From: Oscillospiraceae bacterium
GTDB lineage: Bacteria > Bacillota_A > Clostridia > Oscillospirales > Oscillospiraceae
DNA length: 14,630 bases
Assembly: GCA_017455225.1 (NCBI GenBank)
Contig: JAFTBL010000229.1
Location: 1 to 14,630, forward strand
Direction: 5' to 3'
The notes beneath the pieces were generated by a model, which was not told the DNA's origin, did no database searches, and was given only the letters and a program-made list of their open reading frames with translations. Below, in pieces: positions 7,483 to 14,593 of the stretch; positions within the stretch are counted from its first letter, which is position 1, and each line of letters opens with the position of its first letter. A program made the translations under genes and the position numbers.

Positions 7483-7935
7483 ATGGGACGCAACTGCTGC
7501 GCATCGCCGGAGCATTTTGGCCCGCTGCTGGGATATTGTGACCATCAGGTGCAGAAGCTGATGGGGCGGCTGCTGCGGCAGTATGACGTGACGCCCATGC
7601 AGTGCCGCACGCTGACTTATCTGTACCGGCAGGGCGGCGAAAGCAGCCAGAAGCAGCTGGAGCAGCATCTGATGGTAAAGCCCTCCACGGTGAACGGGAT
7701 TGTGGACCGGCTGGAGGAAAAAGGGATGCTGTGCCGCTCCGCCGACAAGCAGGACGGACGCCGCCGGGTGCTGACGCTGACGGAGCAGGGTGTGGCCTTT
7801 CACGGCGACTTTCTGCAGGTGATCGCACAGGTCAACCGGCGGCTGGAGCAAGGCTTTACACAAGAGGAGCTGGCGGCGTTCCGCGGCTTTCTGCTGCGTA
7901 CCGCCGACAATCTGCGGGAGGAAGAACAGGAATGA
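7483..7935 (+). CDS. MarR-family transcriptional repressor
   Basis: This 150-residue winged-helix regulator shows the MarR DNA-binding core: a helix-turn-helix around LEQHLMVKPSTVNGIVDRLE and the wing KQDGRRRVLTLTEQG. Leading and trailing helices form the expected dimer interface. It is the first gene of an operon with two ABC exporter genes, overlapping the next by 4 bases (ATGA), so it probably represses efflux until a ligand releases it from the operator at 7436-7462. The start at 7483 follows GGGAGG by 6 bases. A possible upstream GTG at 7426 would put the leader peptide across the promoter and is rejected. Two adjacent cysteines (Cys5, Cys6) near the N-terminus could allow redox or metal sensing, but this is speculative. 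Confidence 0.92.
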   Translation: MGRNCCASPEHFGPLLGYCDHQVQKLMGRLLRQYDVTPMQCRTLTYLYRQGGESSQKQLEQHLMVKPSTVNGIVDRLEEKGMLCRSADKQDGRRRVLTLTEQGVAFHGDFLQVIAQVNRRLEQGFTQEELAAFRGFLLRTADNLREEEQE

Positions 7936-9668
7936 TACGAAAACTGTGGCGATTTACAAAAGGGTATCGCCTTTGGATCGTGGGCGGCGTGCTCTGCTCT
8001 GCGGCGGAATCGGTGCTGGAGCTGCTGCTGCCCCGCACCATGAGCGACATCGTGGACGTGGGCATCGCCTCCGGCGACCGGGCCTACATCCTGTCGGCGG
8101 GCATCCGCATGGTGGTGATGGCGCTGCTGGCGCTGGCGGCGGGCATCGGGGCGGCGCTGCTGGCGTCCAAGGCCAGCATGGGCTTCGGCGCCCAACTGCG
8201 GCAGGCGGAGTATGAGCAGGTGCAGCGGTTCAGCTTTTCCAACATCGAGCATTTCACCACCGCCTCCCTCATCACCCGGCTGACCAACGACGTGGCCTCT
8301 ATGCAGGTCACGCTGATGATGTCCATGCGGATCTTCGTCCGCGCCCCGGTAATGCTGATCACGGCGCTGGTGATGGCGCTGACTATCTCTCTGTCCCTGT
8401 CGCAGGTGTTTCTGGTATCCATCCCCCTGCTGCTGCTGGCGGTGGGGCTGGTGATCACCAAGGTGGGACCCTATTTCACCGCGCTGCAAAAAGCCACCGA
8501 CGAGGTGAACCTGGTGGTGCAGGAGGACGTGAACGCTATCCGGGTGGTCAAGTCCTTCGTGCGTGAGCAGGAGGAGAAGGAAAAATTCGCCCGCCGCAAC
8601 GAAAAGCTGCGGGATACCGCCATGCAGGCCTTCGGTTTCGTGGTGCTGTTCACCCCGTTCATTACCATGGTGATGGGCGGCACCATCGTGGCGGTCATGT
8701 GGATCGGCGGGCATTACGTGGGCGCCGGTACCATGCTCTCCGGCGATCTGATCGCCTTTTTCACCTACGCCAGTGAGATTCTGATGAGTCTGATGATGGT
8801 GTCCATGGTGCTGATGATGCTGACCCGCTCCATCGCCTGCGCCAAGCGCATCGTGGAGGTGCTGGACGAGCAGCCGGAGATCACCGACGCTCTGGCAGAC
8901 CCCTCCCTTTCCGTGGAGGACGGCTCCATCCGCTTTGAGCACGTGTATTTCAAGTATCACCCCACCGCCGAGGACTGGAACCTGACGGACGTGGAGCTGA
9001 CCGTGGAAAGCGGCATGACCGTGGGCGTTCTGGGCGGCACCGGCAGCGCCAAGACCACGCTGGTGAGCCTGATCCCCCGGCTGTACGAGGTCACGGAGGG
9101 CGCTGTATACGTGGGCGGGCACAATGTGAAGGACTACACCATGGAGGCACTGCGGGACGGCTGCGCCATGGTGCTGCAGAAAAACACCCTCTTTTCCGGC
9201 AGCGTAGCGGAAAACCTGCGCTGGGGCCGTGCCGACGCCACCGACGAGGAGCTGCGCGCCGCCTGCGCCATCGCCTGTGCCGACGAGTTCATCGACGCCA
9301 TGCCGGAGGGGTACGACACCCACGTGGAGCAGGGCGGCGCCAATCTTTCCGGCGGGCAGAAGCAGCGGCTGTGCATCGCCCGCGCTCTGCTTCGTCAGCC
9401 GAAGATCCTCATTCTGGACGACAGCACCTCCGCCGTGGACACGGCCACCGACGCCAGGATCCGCGCCGGTCTTCGCAGGGCGCTGCCCGGCGCCACCAAG
9501 CTGATCATCGCCCAGCGGGTGGCGTCGGTGATGGACGCTGACCGGATCATCGTGCTGGACGACGGCCACATCTCCGGCGTGGGCACCCACGCGGAGCTGA
9601 TGGAAACCAACCATATCTACCGCGAGGTATACCAATCCCAGCAGGAAGGGGTGAGCATCGATGGCTGA
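7932..9668 (+). CDS. ABC exporter half-transporter with degenerate ATP site (subunit 1)
   Basis: The 578-residue protein has a six-helix type I exporter membrane domain (residues about 10-310) and a C-terminal ATPase domain. The ATPase shows Walker A GGTGSAKT at 368-375 with Ala373 in place of the usual Gly before Lys374. The signature LSGGQ at 472-476 is canonical. Walker B ends D496-D497, so the catalytic Glu is Asp, and the H-loop His is Gln528 (IAQR). These changes are known from the degenerate half of heterodimeric exporters such as TM287/288 and BmrC/D, where one subunit's Walker motifs are inactive. The gene overlaps marR by 4 bases and the next subunit by 8 bases. GGGAGGAAG lies upstream of the ATG. 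Likely role: drug or lipid-like substrate efflux in the cytoplasmic membrane. Confidence 0.93.
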   Translation: MIRKLWRFTKGYRLWIVGGVLCSAAESVLELLLPRTMSDIVDVGIASGDRAYILSAGIRMVVMALLALAAGIGAALLASKASMGFGAQLRQAEYEQVQRFSFSNIEHFTTASLITRLTNDVASMQVTLMMSMRIFVRAPVMLITALVMALTISLSLSQVFLVSIPLLLLAVGLVITKVGPYFTALQKATDEVNLVVQEDVNAIRVVKSFVREQEEKEKFARRNEKLRDTAMQAFGFVVLFTPFITMVMGGTIVAVMWIGGHYVGAGTMLSGDLIAFFTYASEILMSLMMVSMVLMMLTRSIACAKRIVEVLDEQPEITDALADPSLSVEDGSIRFEHVYFKYHPTAEDWNLTDVELTVESGMTVGVLGGTGSAKTTLVSLIPRLYEVTEGAVYVGGHNVKDYTMEALRDGCAMVLQKNTLFSGSVAENLRWGRADATDEELRAACAIACADEFIDAMPEGYDTHVEQGGANLSGGQKQRLCIARALLRQPKILILDDSTSAVDTATDARIRAGLRRALPGATKLIIAQRVASVMDADRIIVLDDGHISGVGTHAELMETNHIYREVYQSQQEGVSIDG

Positions 9669-11550
9669 ACCGAGAGGCGCGCACGCTCCCCGGGGCGGGC
9701 CCGGCGGCCGGCAGGGACACGGCTATCAGCGCCCGCAGGATCTGTGGGGCACGGTGCGCAAGCTGCTGCGATACGTGGGGCGCTACAAGGCGCTGCTGGT
9801 GCTGGTACTGGCTTGTCTGCTGATCAGCTCTCTGAGCAGTGTAGTGACCGGCTATCTCATGAAGCCGCTGATCAACGACTATATCATCCCCGGTGATTTT
9901 GCCGGTCTTGCCCGGATGCTGGTGTTTATGGCGTCTGTGTTCGCCGTCAGCGCGGCGGCCGCCTTCGCCTACGCCCGCATCATGGTGCGCATTTCCCAGC
10001 GCACCGTGGCGGCGCTGCGGCAGGATCTTTTCAACAAGCTGCAGACCCTGCCGCTGCGTTACTTCGACTCCCATCAATCCGGCGATCTGATGAGCCGCTT
10101 CACCAACGATATCGACACCGTCAGCGAGCTGATCAACAACAGCTTTGCAAGCATATTGTCCAACGTGCTGACCTTTGCCTCCACCTTCATCATGATGCTG
10201 GTGCTCAACTGGCAGCTGACGCTGATCACCGTATTCTTCCTGCTGATGATGGGCGTGGTGGTCATGGTCATCGGCGGACGCAGCCGCACCAACTTCCAGG
10301 TTCAGCAAAAGGCGCTGGGCGCCGTGAACGGCTATATCGAGGAGATGATCGAGGGGCAGAAGGTCATCAAGGTCTTCAACCACGAGCAAAAGGCTGTGGG
10401 GCATTTCTCCGGGCTGAACGTGGCCTACCGCGACGCCGCCACCCGCGCCCAGGCCTACGCCAGCTCCATGATGCCCGCCATGGGCAATCTGAGCCGCATC
10501 AACTACGCGGTCACCTGCTGCGTGGGCGGCCTTCTGGCCATCGGCGACGTGTTCGACGTGGGCTCGCTGGGCGCATATCTGGTGTATGTGCGGCAGGTGA
10601 GCCAGCCGGTGGGGCAGATCAGCCAGCAGGTGAACGTGCTGCTGGCCGCCATCGCCGGCGCCGAGCGGATCTTCGCCGTGATGGACGAGCAGCCTGAGTC
10701 CGACGAGGGCCAGACCGTGCTGGTGCGGGTGGAAAAGGACGGCGACCGCCTTACCGAGACGGAGCGGCGCACCGGCCACTGGGCGTGGAAGCGCCCCGAC
10801 GGCACGCTGACGGAGCTGCGGGGCGACGTGCGCTTCCGGGACGTGGACTTCAGCTACGTGCCGGAAAAGCAGGTGCTGTACGACGTGTCGCTGTGGGCTG
10901 AGCCCGGCCAGAAGATCGCCTTCGTGGGCTCCACCGGCGCCGGCAAGACCACCATCACCAACCTCATCAACCGCTTTTACGACATTCAGGACGGTGTGAT
11001 CACCTACGACGGCATCGACGTGAAGGAGATCCGCAAGGAGTCGCTGCGCCGGTCGCTGGGCATCGTGCTGCAGGAAACCCAGCTGTTCACCGGCACCGTG
11101 GCGGACAACATCCGCTACGGCAAGCCCGACGCCACCGACGAGGAGGTGCGCCGCGCCGCCCGGCTTGCCAACGCCGACAGCTTCATCCGCCACCTGCCCC
11201 AGGGCTACGACACCGTGCTCACCGCCAACGGCGGCTCCCTCAGTCAGGGCGAGCGCCAGCTGCTGGCCATCGCCCGGGCCGCCGTGTCCGATCCGCCGGT
11301 GCTGATCCTGGACGAGGCTACCTCCTCCATCGACACCCGCACCGAAAAGCTGATCGAAAAGGGCATGGACTCCCTGATGGAGGGGCGCACCGTGTTCGTC
11401 ATCGCCCACCGGCTGTCCACCGTGCGCAACGCCCAGGCCATTCTGGTGCTGGAGCAGGGCCGCATCGTGGAGCGGGGCGACCACCGGCAGCTGCTGGAGC
11501 AAAAGGGGCGCTACTACCACCTCTACACCGGTCAGGCGGAATTGGGGTAA
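9661..11550 (+). CDS. ABC exporter half-transporter with working catalytic residues (subunit 2)
   Basis: The 629-residue partner begins with a Pro/Gly/Arg-rich cytoplasmic tail (about 25 residues), then six membrane helices and an ATPase domain. Walker A GSTGAGKT (423-430, Lys429), Walker B D551-E552 and H-loop His583 are all canonical. The signature is LSQGE at 527-531 rather than LSGGQ. In the dimer, this altered signature faces the altered Walker motifs of subunit 1, and the canonical LSGGQ of subunit 1 faces the intact Walker motifs here. That leaves one working and one degenerate site. An extra segment of about 45 residues (WAWKRPDG) lies between membrane and ATPase domains, as in several Firmicute homologues recalled from this family. 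The start overlaps subunit 1 by 8 bases, with GGAAGGGG upstream. Confidence 0.93.
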   Translation: MAEPRGAHAPRGGPGGRQGHGYQRPQDLWGTVRKLLRYVGRYKALLVLVLACLLISSLSSVVTGYLMKPLINDYIIPGDFAGLARMLVFMASVFAVSAAAAFAYARIMVRISQRTVAALRQDLFNKLQTLPLRYFDSHQSGDLMSRFTNDIDTVSELINNSFASILSNVLTFASTFIMMLVLNWQLTLITVFFLLMMGVVVMVIGGRSRTNFQVQQKALGAVNGYIEEMIEGQKVIKVFNHEQKAVGHFSGLNVAYRDAATRAQAYASSMMPAMGNLSRINYAVTCCVGGLLAIGDVFDVGSLGAYLVYVRQVSQPVGQISQQVNVLLAAIAGAERIFAVMDEQPESDEGQTVLVRVEKDGDRLTETERRTGHWAWKRPDGTLTELRGDVRFRDVDFSYVPEKQVLYDVSLWAEPGQKIAFVGSTGAGKTTITNLINRFYDIQDGVITYDGIDVKEIRKESLRRSLGIVLQETQLFTGTVADNIRYGKPDATDEEVRRAARLANADSFIRHLPQGYDTVLTANGGSLSQGERQLLAIARAAVSDPPVLILDEATSSIDTRTEKLIEKGMDSLMEGRTVFVIAHRLSTVRNAQAILVLEQGRIVERGDHRQLLEQKGRYYHLYTGQAELG

Positions 11551-11568
11551 GAGGGCAGCATTGAGAAT

Positions 11569-11609
11569 AATAAGCAGACATCCTGCTTTTGGCAGTATGT
11601 CTGCTTATT
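11569..11609. terminator. Strong terminator after the ABC operon, shared with the convergent gene
   Basis: AATAAGCAGACAT (11569-11581) pairs perfectly with ATGTCTGCTTATT (11597-11609). The loop adds an inner CTGC/GCAG pairing. T-rich sequence follows on the plus strand (TTCTTT) and the 5' arm is A-rich, so it can serve both strands. It lies 18 bases after the subunit 2 stop and 2 bases before the stop of the zinc-ribbon gene. Confidence 0.9.
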
Positions 11610-11611
11610 CT

Positions 11612-12349
11612 TTATGCGTCCTCACCGAAAAACACCCTCTGGAGTGATGCTATCACCAAGTCGTACCATAGCTTTTCCTGTTCCAGTGCACCGTAATCCA
11701 TAGTCAGCCGTGTAATTCCTTTGCCGATTGCTTTTGCGCCGCTATGTATCACCCCTCCGATCAAGCTTCCCGCTGCAAAGCCTGCCCCTACAGCCCCACC
11801 GCGCAGCATGCCAAGGGCGGCATTGCCTGCGGCGTGACCGTCGAATATGCGTGTATTCTGCAAATAGACCTCTTTCTTCATCTGCTTGCTGTTTCCGCAT
11901 GTGTAAATAGAGATGCACGCCGTGTCACCTATCGCGCGGCGAACTATGCAAAAGCCAAGCCAGTCGTAACGATGTCGTGGATGTCTTATAACAAAACAGG
12001 GTATATTGTGTCGATTTAGAATACTCCCGCAGGAAATCCATGCGCGCTTGATAATTTCATGCAAAAGTTTATGCGCATTCAATTCCTCCTCTATTTTACC
12101 CCAGATATTGCCAGCGGTGATGTCTGATGGCAGATAAATATTTCCTCCTACCGGCATAACATCTTTTTCACGTAGCCACAGTTCTTCGGCAAGTGATGCA
12201 TCCGTAATACCATCATCTGATTCATTATTGATAAATAAATAGCCACAGTTCCAACATGCTTCCGCAGTGGTTGAGCACATGCTGCCACAATCTGGACATT
12301 GCTTCCGTTCTAATTTCGGCGAATGCATACAATCTCTCAGGCTCTCCAT
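11612..12349 (-). CDS. Zinc-ribbon protein with glycine-rich hydrophobic segment, unknown function
   Basis: I do not recognise this 245-residue protein as a named family. Residues 18-36 form a zinc ribbon (Cys18-x2-Cys21 and Cys32-x2-Cys35). The middle region (about 75-165) looks globular, with several scattered Cys and His residues. Residues about 175-211 are a Gly/Ala-rich hydrophobic stretch (GGAVGAGFAAGSLIGGV) resembling a glycine zipper, able to pack in or on a membrane. A charged amphipathic tail of about 30 residues follows. The start at 12349 has AAAGGAG 8 bases upstream. GC content and codon use are clearly lower than in neighbouring genes, suggesting acquisition. It has its own promoter at 12396-12424 covered by a perfect palindrome and is divergent from an XRE regulator, its likely repressor. 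Whether it is a toxin-like or stress protein is unknown. Confidence 0.78.
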   Translation of the reverse strand: MESLRDCMHSPKLERKQCPDCGSMCSTTAEACWNCGYLFINNESDDGITDASLAEELWLREKDVMPVGGNIYLPSDITAGNIWGKIEEELNAHKLLHEIIKRAWISCGSILNRHNIPCFVIRHPRHRYDWLGFCIVRRAIGDTACISIYTCGNSKQMKKEVYLQNTRIFDGHAAGNAALGMLRGGAVGAGFAAGSLIGGVIHSGAKAIGKGITRLTMDYGALEQEKLWYDLVIASLQRVFFGEDA

Positions 12350-12371
12350 TTTTTATTCTCCTTTTCTTCTC

Positions 12372-12391
12372 TTGCACCTATATAGGTGCAA
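12372..12391 (+). promoter_or_regulatory. Perfect 20-bp palindromic operator (site 1)
   Basis: TTGCACCTATATAGGTGCAA is a perfect palindrome. It lies just downstream of the minus-strand -10 of the zinc-ribbon promoter, so binding there would cover the transcript start. The XRE regulator encoded next door is the obvious candidate ligand, an inference from position. Confidence 0.85.
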
Positions 12392-12395
12392 ATTC

Positions 12396-12424
12396 ATCAT
12401 AGCATCTCCCTATAATGAAGTCAA
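12396..12424 (-). promoter_or_regulatory. Sigma-A promoter of the zinc-ribbon gene
   Basis: On the minus strand TTGACT (12424-12419), a 17-base spacer and TATGAT (12401-12396) form a good promoter. The expected transcript start near 12389 falls in operator site 1. The ATG is about 40 bases further on. Confidence 0.8.
12411..12416 (+). promoter_or_regulatory. Candidate -10 of the XRE regulator gene
   Basis: TATAAT on the plus strand, 44 bases before the XRE start, is a perfect -10. The -35 position (around 12387-12393, GCAAAT) is poor and abuts operator site 1, so site 1 may affect both directions. The element overlaps the divergent promoter's spacer. Confidence 0.55.
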
Positions 12425-12429
12425 GCATT

Positions 12430-12449
12430 TTGTTCCTATTCAGGTGCAG
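12430..12449 (+). promoter_or_regulatory. Degenerate second operator copy (site 2)
   Basis: TTGTTCCTATTCAGGTGCAG matches site 1 at 15 of 20 positions and keeps the AGGTGCA half intact. It lies just after the predicted XRE transcript start and its right end runs into the AGGGGGTG ribosome binding site. A weaker site on its own promoter would suit autoregulation. Confidence 0.6.
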
Positions 12450-12460
12450 GGGGTGCCGAG

Positions 12461-12688
12461 ATGGATGCAGCTATTGAACGGCGGATTGGGCAGAATATCC
12501 GTGCGCTGCGGGAAAAAGTCAACTTGACGCAGGAAATGATGGCAGCCCAGCTTCAGGTGCGCGGCTGCGACATGACCCGCAGCGCTCTTGCAAAGATCGA
12601 GGTGGGACAGCGGCATCTGTATCCCGACGAACTGATAGCGATCCGGGATGTTTTAGGCGTCAGCTACGATGACCTATTGGCTCCGTGA
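12461..12688 (+). CDS. XRE-family helix-turn-helix regulator
   Basis: This 75-residue protein is almost entirely one HTH_3 (Cro/CI-type) domain: helix 1 RIGQNIRALREKVNL, then TQEMMAAQLQVRG, the recognition region around MTRSALAKIEVGQRH, and the closing PDELIAIRDVLGVSYDDLL. Such small proteins usually repress their own and a neighbouring promoter as dimers. The start at 12461 has AGGGGGTG 5 bases upstream. It is divergent from the zinc-ribbon gene with two related palindromic sites between them, and is followed by the independently promoted GpsA-like gene. Codon bias is closer to the host than the zinc-ribbon gene. No cofactor-binding domain is present, so induction would depend on another protein or on its own level. 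Confidence 0.88.
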   Translation: MDAAIERRIGQNIRALREKVNLTQEMMAAQLQVRGCDMTRSALAKIEVGQRHLYPDELIAIRDVLGVSYDDLLAP

Positions 12689-12709
12689 CTCTTTGCCGCC
12701 CTGTTCCGC

Positions 12710-12738
12710 TTGACACGTCTTTCGTTTTCGTATATACT
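12710..12738 (+). promoter_or_regulatory. Sigma-A promoter of the GpsA-like gene
   Basis: TTGACA (12710-12715), a 17-base spacer and TATACT (12733-12738) are close to consensus. It lies 22 bases after the XRE stop and about 49 bases before the next ATG, so the dehydrogenase is not dependent on the XRE transcript. Confidence 0.88.
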
Positions 12739-12786
12739 TTGTTGCGGCATCGTTTGCTTTTATTTTTTGGTCAAGAGGTGTTTTAT

Positions 12787-13833
12787 ATGGCAACCGTAAC
12801 GATCGTAGGCTCCGGCATGATGGGCAGCGCGCTGGCGTTCCCCGCCCGGGAGAACGGACACGAGGTGCGTCTGGTGGGCACGCATCTGGATCGGGAGATC
12901 ATTGACGCCTGCCGCGCCACAGGGCGCCACCCCAAGTTTGAGCGGGATTTCCCCGACGGCGTGAAGTATTATCAGATTGAGGAGCTGGACGAGGCGCTCT
13001 CCGGCGCGGACATGGTAATCGGCGGCGTGTCCAGCTTCGGCGTGGACTGGTTTGCCGAGACCGTGCTGCCCCGCATCCCGGACGGCACCCCCATCCTGAC
13101 GGTGACCAAGGGGCTCATCGACACGGAGGACGGCCGGCTCATCACCTATCCCGCCTATTGGGCGGAGCGGATGGCCGCGCTGGGCAAGACCCCCTGTCTC
13201 AACGCCATCGGCGGCCCCTGCACCAGCTATGAGCTGGTGGCCCACGACCAGACGGAGGTGGCTTTCTGCGGCGCCGACCTTGCCGTGCTGGCGCGGCTGC
13301 GGGAGATCATGACCACCGACTATTACCACGTCAGCCTGTCCACCGACGTGACCGGCATCGAAAGCGCCGTGGCGCTGAAGAACGGCTACGCGCTGGGCAT
13401 CGCGCTGACCATCGGGCTCAACCAGCGTGCCTTCGGGCTCAACAGCCCCCTGCACTTCAACTCTCAGGCCGCCGTGTTCGGGCAGGCGGTGCGGGAAATG
13501 TACGCGCTGCTGGCCTACCAGGGCGCCGCCACCGTGGACAACATGGCGGTGGGCTACGGCGATCTGTACGTGACGGTTTACGGCGGGCGCACCCGGCTGG
13601 TGGGCATCCTGCTGGGGCGGGGGCTCACCATTGACGAGGCGAAGGCGGAGCTCAACGGCGTGACGCTGGAATCGCTGGTGGTGGCGGAGCGGGTGGCTCG
13701 CGCCGTGCGCCGGGCCGCCGCGCTGGGGCGGCTGAAGGAATCGGACTTCCCCCTGCTGCTCCACGTGGACGACATCATCAGCCGCGGCGCCCCGGCGGAG
13801 CTCCCGTGGGAGTCCTTCACCTTCCGCCGCTGA
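12787..13833 (+). CDS. Divergent NAD(P)-dependent glycerol-3-phosphate dehydrogenase-like protein
   Basis: The 348-residue cytoplasmic dehydrogenase has the GpsA layout. The Rossmann motif G8-S-G10-M-M-G13 is followed by VTKGL with Lys108, then GGPCTSYE (143-149) in place of the usual SGPSFAxE, and catalytic-region Lys198 in ALKN. The last motif is GDLYVTVYGGRTRLVG (258-273), where the usual GGRNR or SRN has Thr269 for Asn. GpsA reduces dihydroxyacetone phosphate to glycerol-3-phosphate for phospholipids. The catalytic lysines remain but the substrate-contact motifs differ, so another polyol or sugar phosphate is possible. The start at 12787 follows AAGAGGTG by 6 bases; an upstream in-frame ATG at 12685 lies before the promoter and is rejected. 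It has a strong promoter of its own. Confidence 0.8.
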   Translation: MATVTIVGSGMMGSALAFPARENGHEVRLVGTHLDREIIDACRATGRHPKFERDFPDGVKYYQIEELDEALSGADMVIGGVSSFGVDWFAETVLPRIPDGTPILTVTKGLIDTEDGRLITYPAYWAERMAALGKTPCLNAIGGPCTSYELVAHDQTEVAFCGADLAVLARLREIMTTDYYHVSLSTDVTGIESAVALKNGYALGIALTIGLNQRAFGLNSPLHFNSQAAVFGQAVREMYALLAYQGAATVDNMAVGYGDLYVTVYGGRTRLVGILLGRGLTIDEAKAELNGVTLESLVVAERVARAVRRAAALGRLKESDFPLLLHVDDIISRGAPAELPWESFTFRR

Positions 13834-13843
13834 GCCCACCGGC

Positions 13844-13873
13844 TTGACGGCGCGGCCGATATTGTATTACAAT
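13844..13873 (+). promoter_or_regulatory. Promoter of the SGNH hydrolase gene
   Basis: TTGACG (13844-13849), an 18-base spacer and TACAAT (13868-13873) lie 48 bases before the SGNH start. The -10 is half of an ATTGTA-T-TACAAT palindrome (13861-13873), and its last bases are the first bases of the hairpin that follows. Confidence 0.6.
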
Positions 13874-13902
13874 ACGGGCAGGGACTGTGTCCCTGCCCGT
13901 AT
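13872..13902 (+). promoter_or_regulatory. Perfect 14-bp inverted repeat across the SGNH transcript start
   Basis: ATACGGGCAGGGAC (13872-13885) and its exact inverse complement (13889-13902) surround a TGT loop. No T-run follows (ACGATT), so it is not a standard terminator, although it could end transcription from the GpsA-like gene with help. It overlaps the end of the -10 and the start site, and so may be an operator or a leader hairpin that stabilises the message. Confidence 0.6.
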
Positions 13903-13921
13903 ACGATTCAGGAGTGTTTTT

Positions 13922-14575
13922 ATGGAGCTTCGTGGAAAGAAAGTCAATTTTCTCGGCGACAGCATCACCGAGGGCGTAGGCGTGGAGGACCCCAAAAACC
14001 GGTTTGCGGACCGTTTGGCGGCGCGCTTCGGTCTGATCGCCCGCAACTACGGCATCTGCGGTACTCGCATCGCACGGCAGCACGTACCCAGTGAAAACCC
14101 CCGGTACGATCTGGATTTCTGCAGCCGCGTGGCAGAGATGGAGCCCGATGCGGACGTGGTGGTGGTGTTCGGCGGCACCAACGACTTCGGCCACGGCGAC
14201 GCGCCGCTGGGCGAAATGTCCGACCGCACGGCGGACACGTTTTACGGCGCGCTCCATGTGCTGTACTCCTCCCTGCTGGAGAAATATCCCGCCGCCGAGA
14301 TCGTGGTGCTGACGCCGCTGCACCGCTTTAACGAGTCTGATCCCGCCAAAAATCCCCGCCGCACGCCGCCCCTTCTGCTGCGCCCGTTCGTGGACGCCAT
14401 CCGGGAGGTGGCGGAGTACTACGCCCTGCCGGTGCTGGATCTGTACGCCGTGTCCGGCCTGCAGCCCTGCGTGCCGACGATCATGGAGCGGTACGTGCCT
14501 GACGGACTGCACCCCAACGACGCCGGCCACGAGATCCTCGCCCGGCGGATCGGCGCGTTCCTGGCCGCGCTGTAA
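13922..14575 (+). CDS. SGNH/GDSL-family hydrolase
   Basis: This 217-residue enzyme has the SGNH blocks: GDSITEG with Ser14 as nucleophile, a conserved Gly in NYGICGTRI (block II), GGTND with Asn87 (block III), and D194-x-x-His197 in DGLHPNDAGHE (block V). The family hydrolyses ester bonds in lipids, acetylated sugars or glycans. The bacterial small single-domain form is often a carbohydrate or peptidoglycan esterase, but the substrate cannot be read here. No signal peptide is present, so it is probably cytoplasmic. The start at 13922 has AGGAG 7 bases upstream. An earlier in-frame ATG at 13844 would overlap the promoter and is rejected. It is followed after 18 bases by another gene with a strong RBS, so the two are likely co-transcribed. 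Confidence 0.9.
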   Translation: MELRGKKVNFLGDSITEGVGVEDPKNRFADRLAARFGLIARNYGICGTRIARQHVPSENPRYDLDFCSRVAEMEPDADVVVVFGGTNDFGHGDAPLGEMSDRTADTFYGALHVLYSSLLEKYPAAEIVVLTPLHRFNESDPAKNPRRTPPLLLRPFVDAIREVAEYYALPVLDLYAVSGLQPCVPTIMERYVPDGLHPNDAGHEILARRIGAFLAAL

Positions 14576-14593
14576 AAAAAGGAGGAACCGACC

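Noticed and set aside
7800..9635. Long minus-strand open frame antisense to ABC subunit 1
   Set aside because: Same cause: mirror of a GC-rich gene, histidine-rich translation, no ribosome binding site or promoter.
9547..11520. Long open frame on the minus strand, antisense to ABC subunit 2
   Set aside because: It is a by-product of GC3 bias. The translation is His/Gln/Gly-rich low-complexity sequence with no family likeness, and the sense strand carries all ABC motifs.
12760..13839. Minus-strand open frame across the GpsA-like gene
   Set aside because: The plus frame has promoter, RBS and dehydrogenase motifs; the antisense translation resembles no family.
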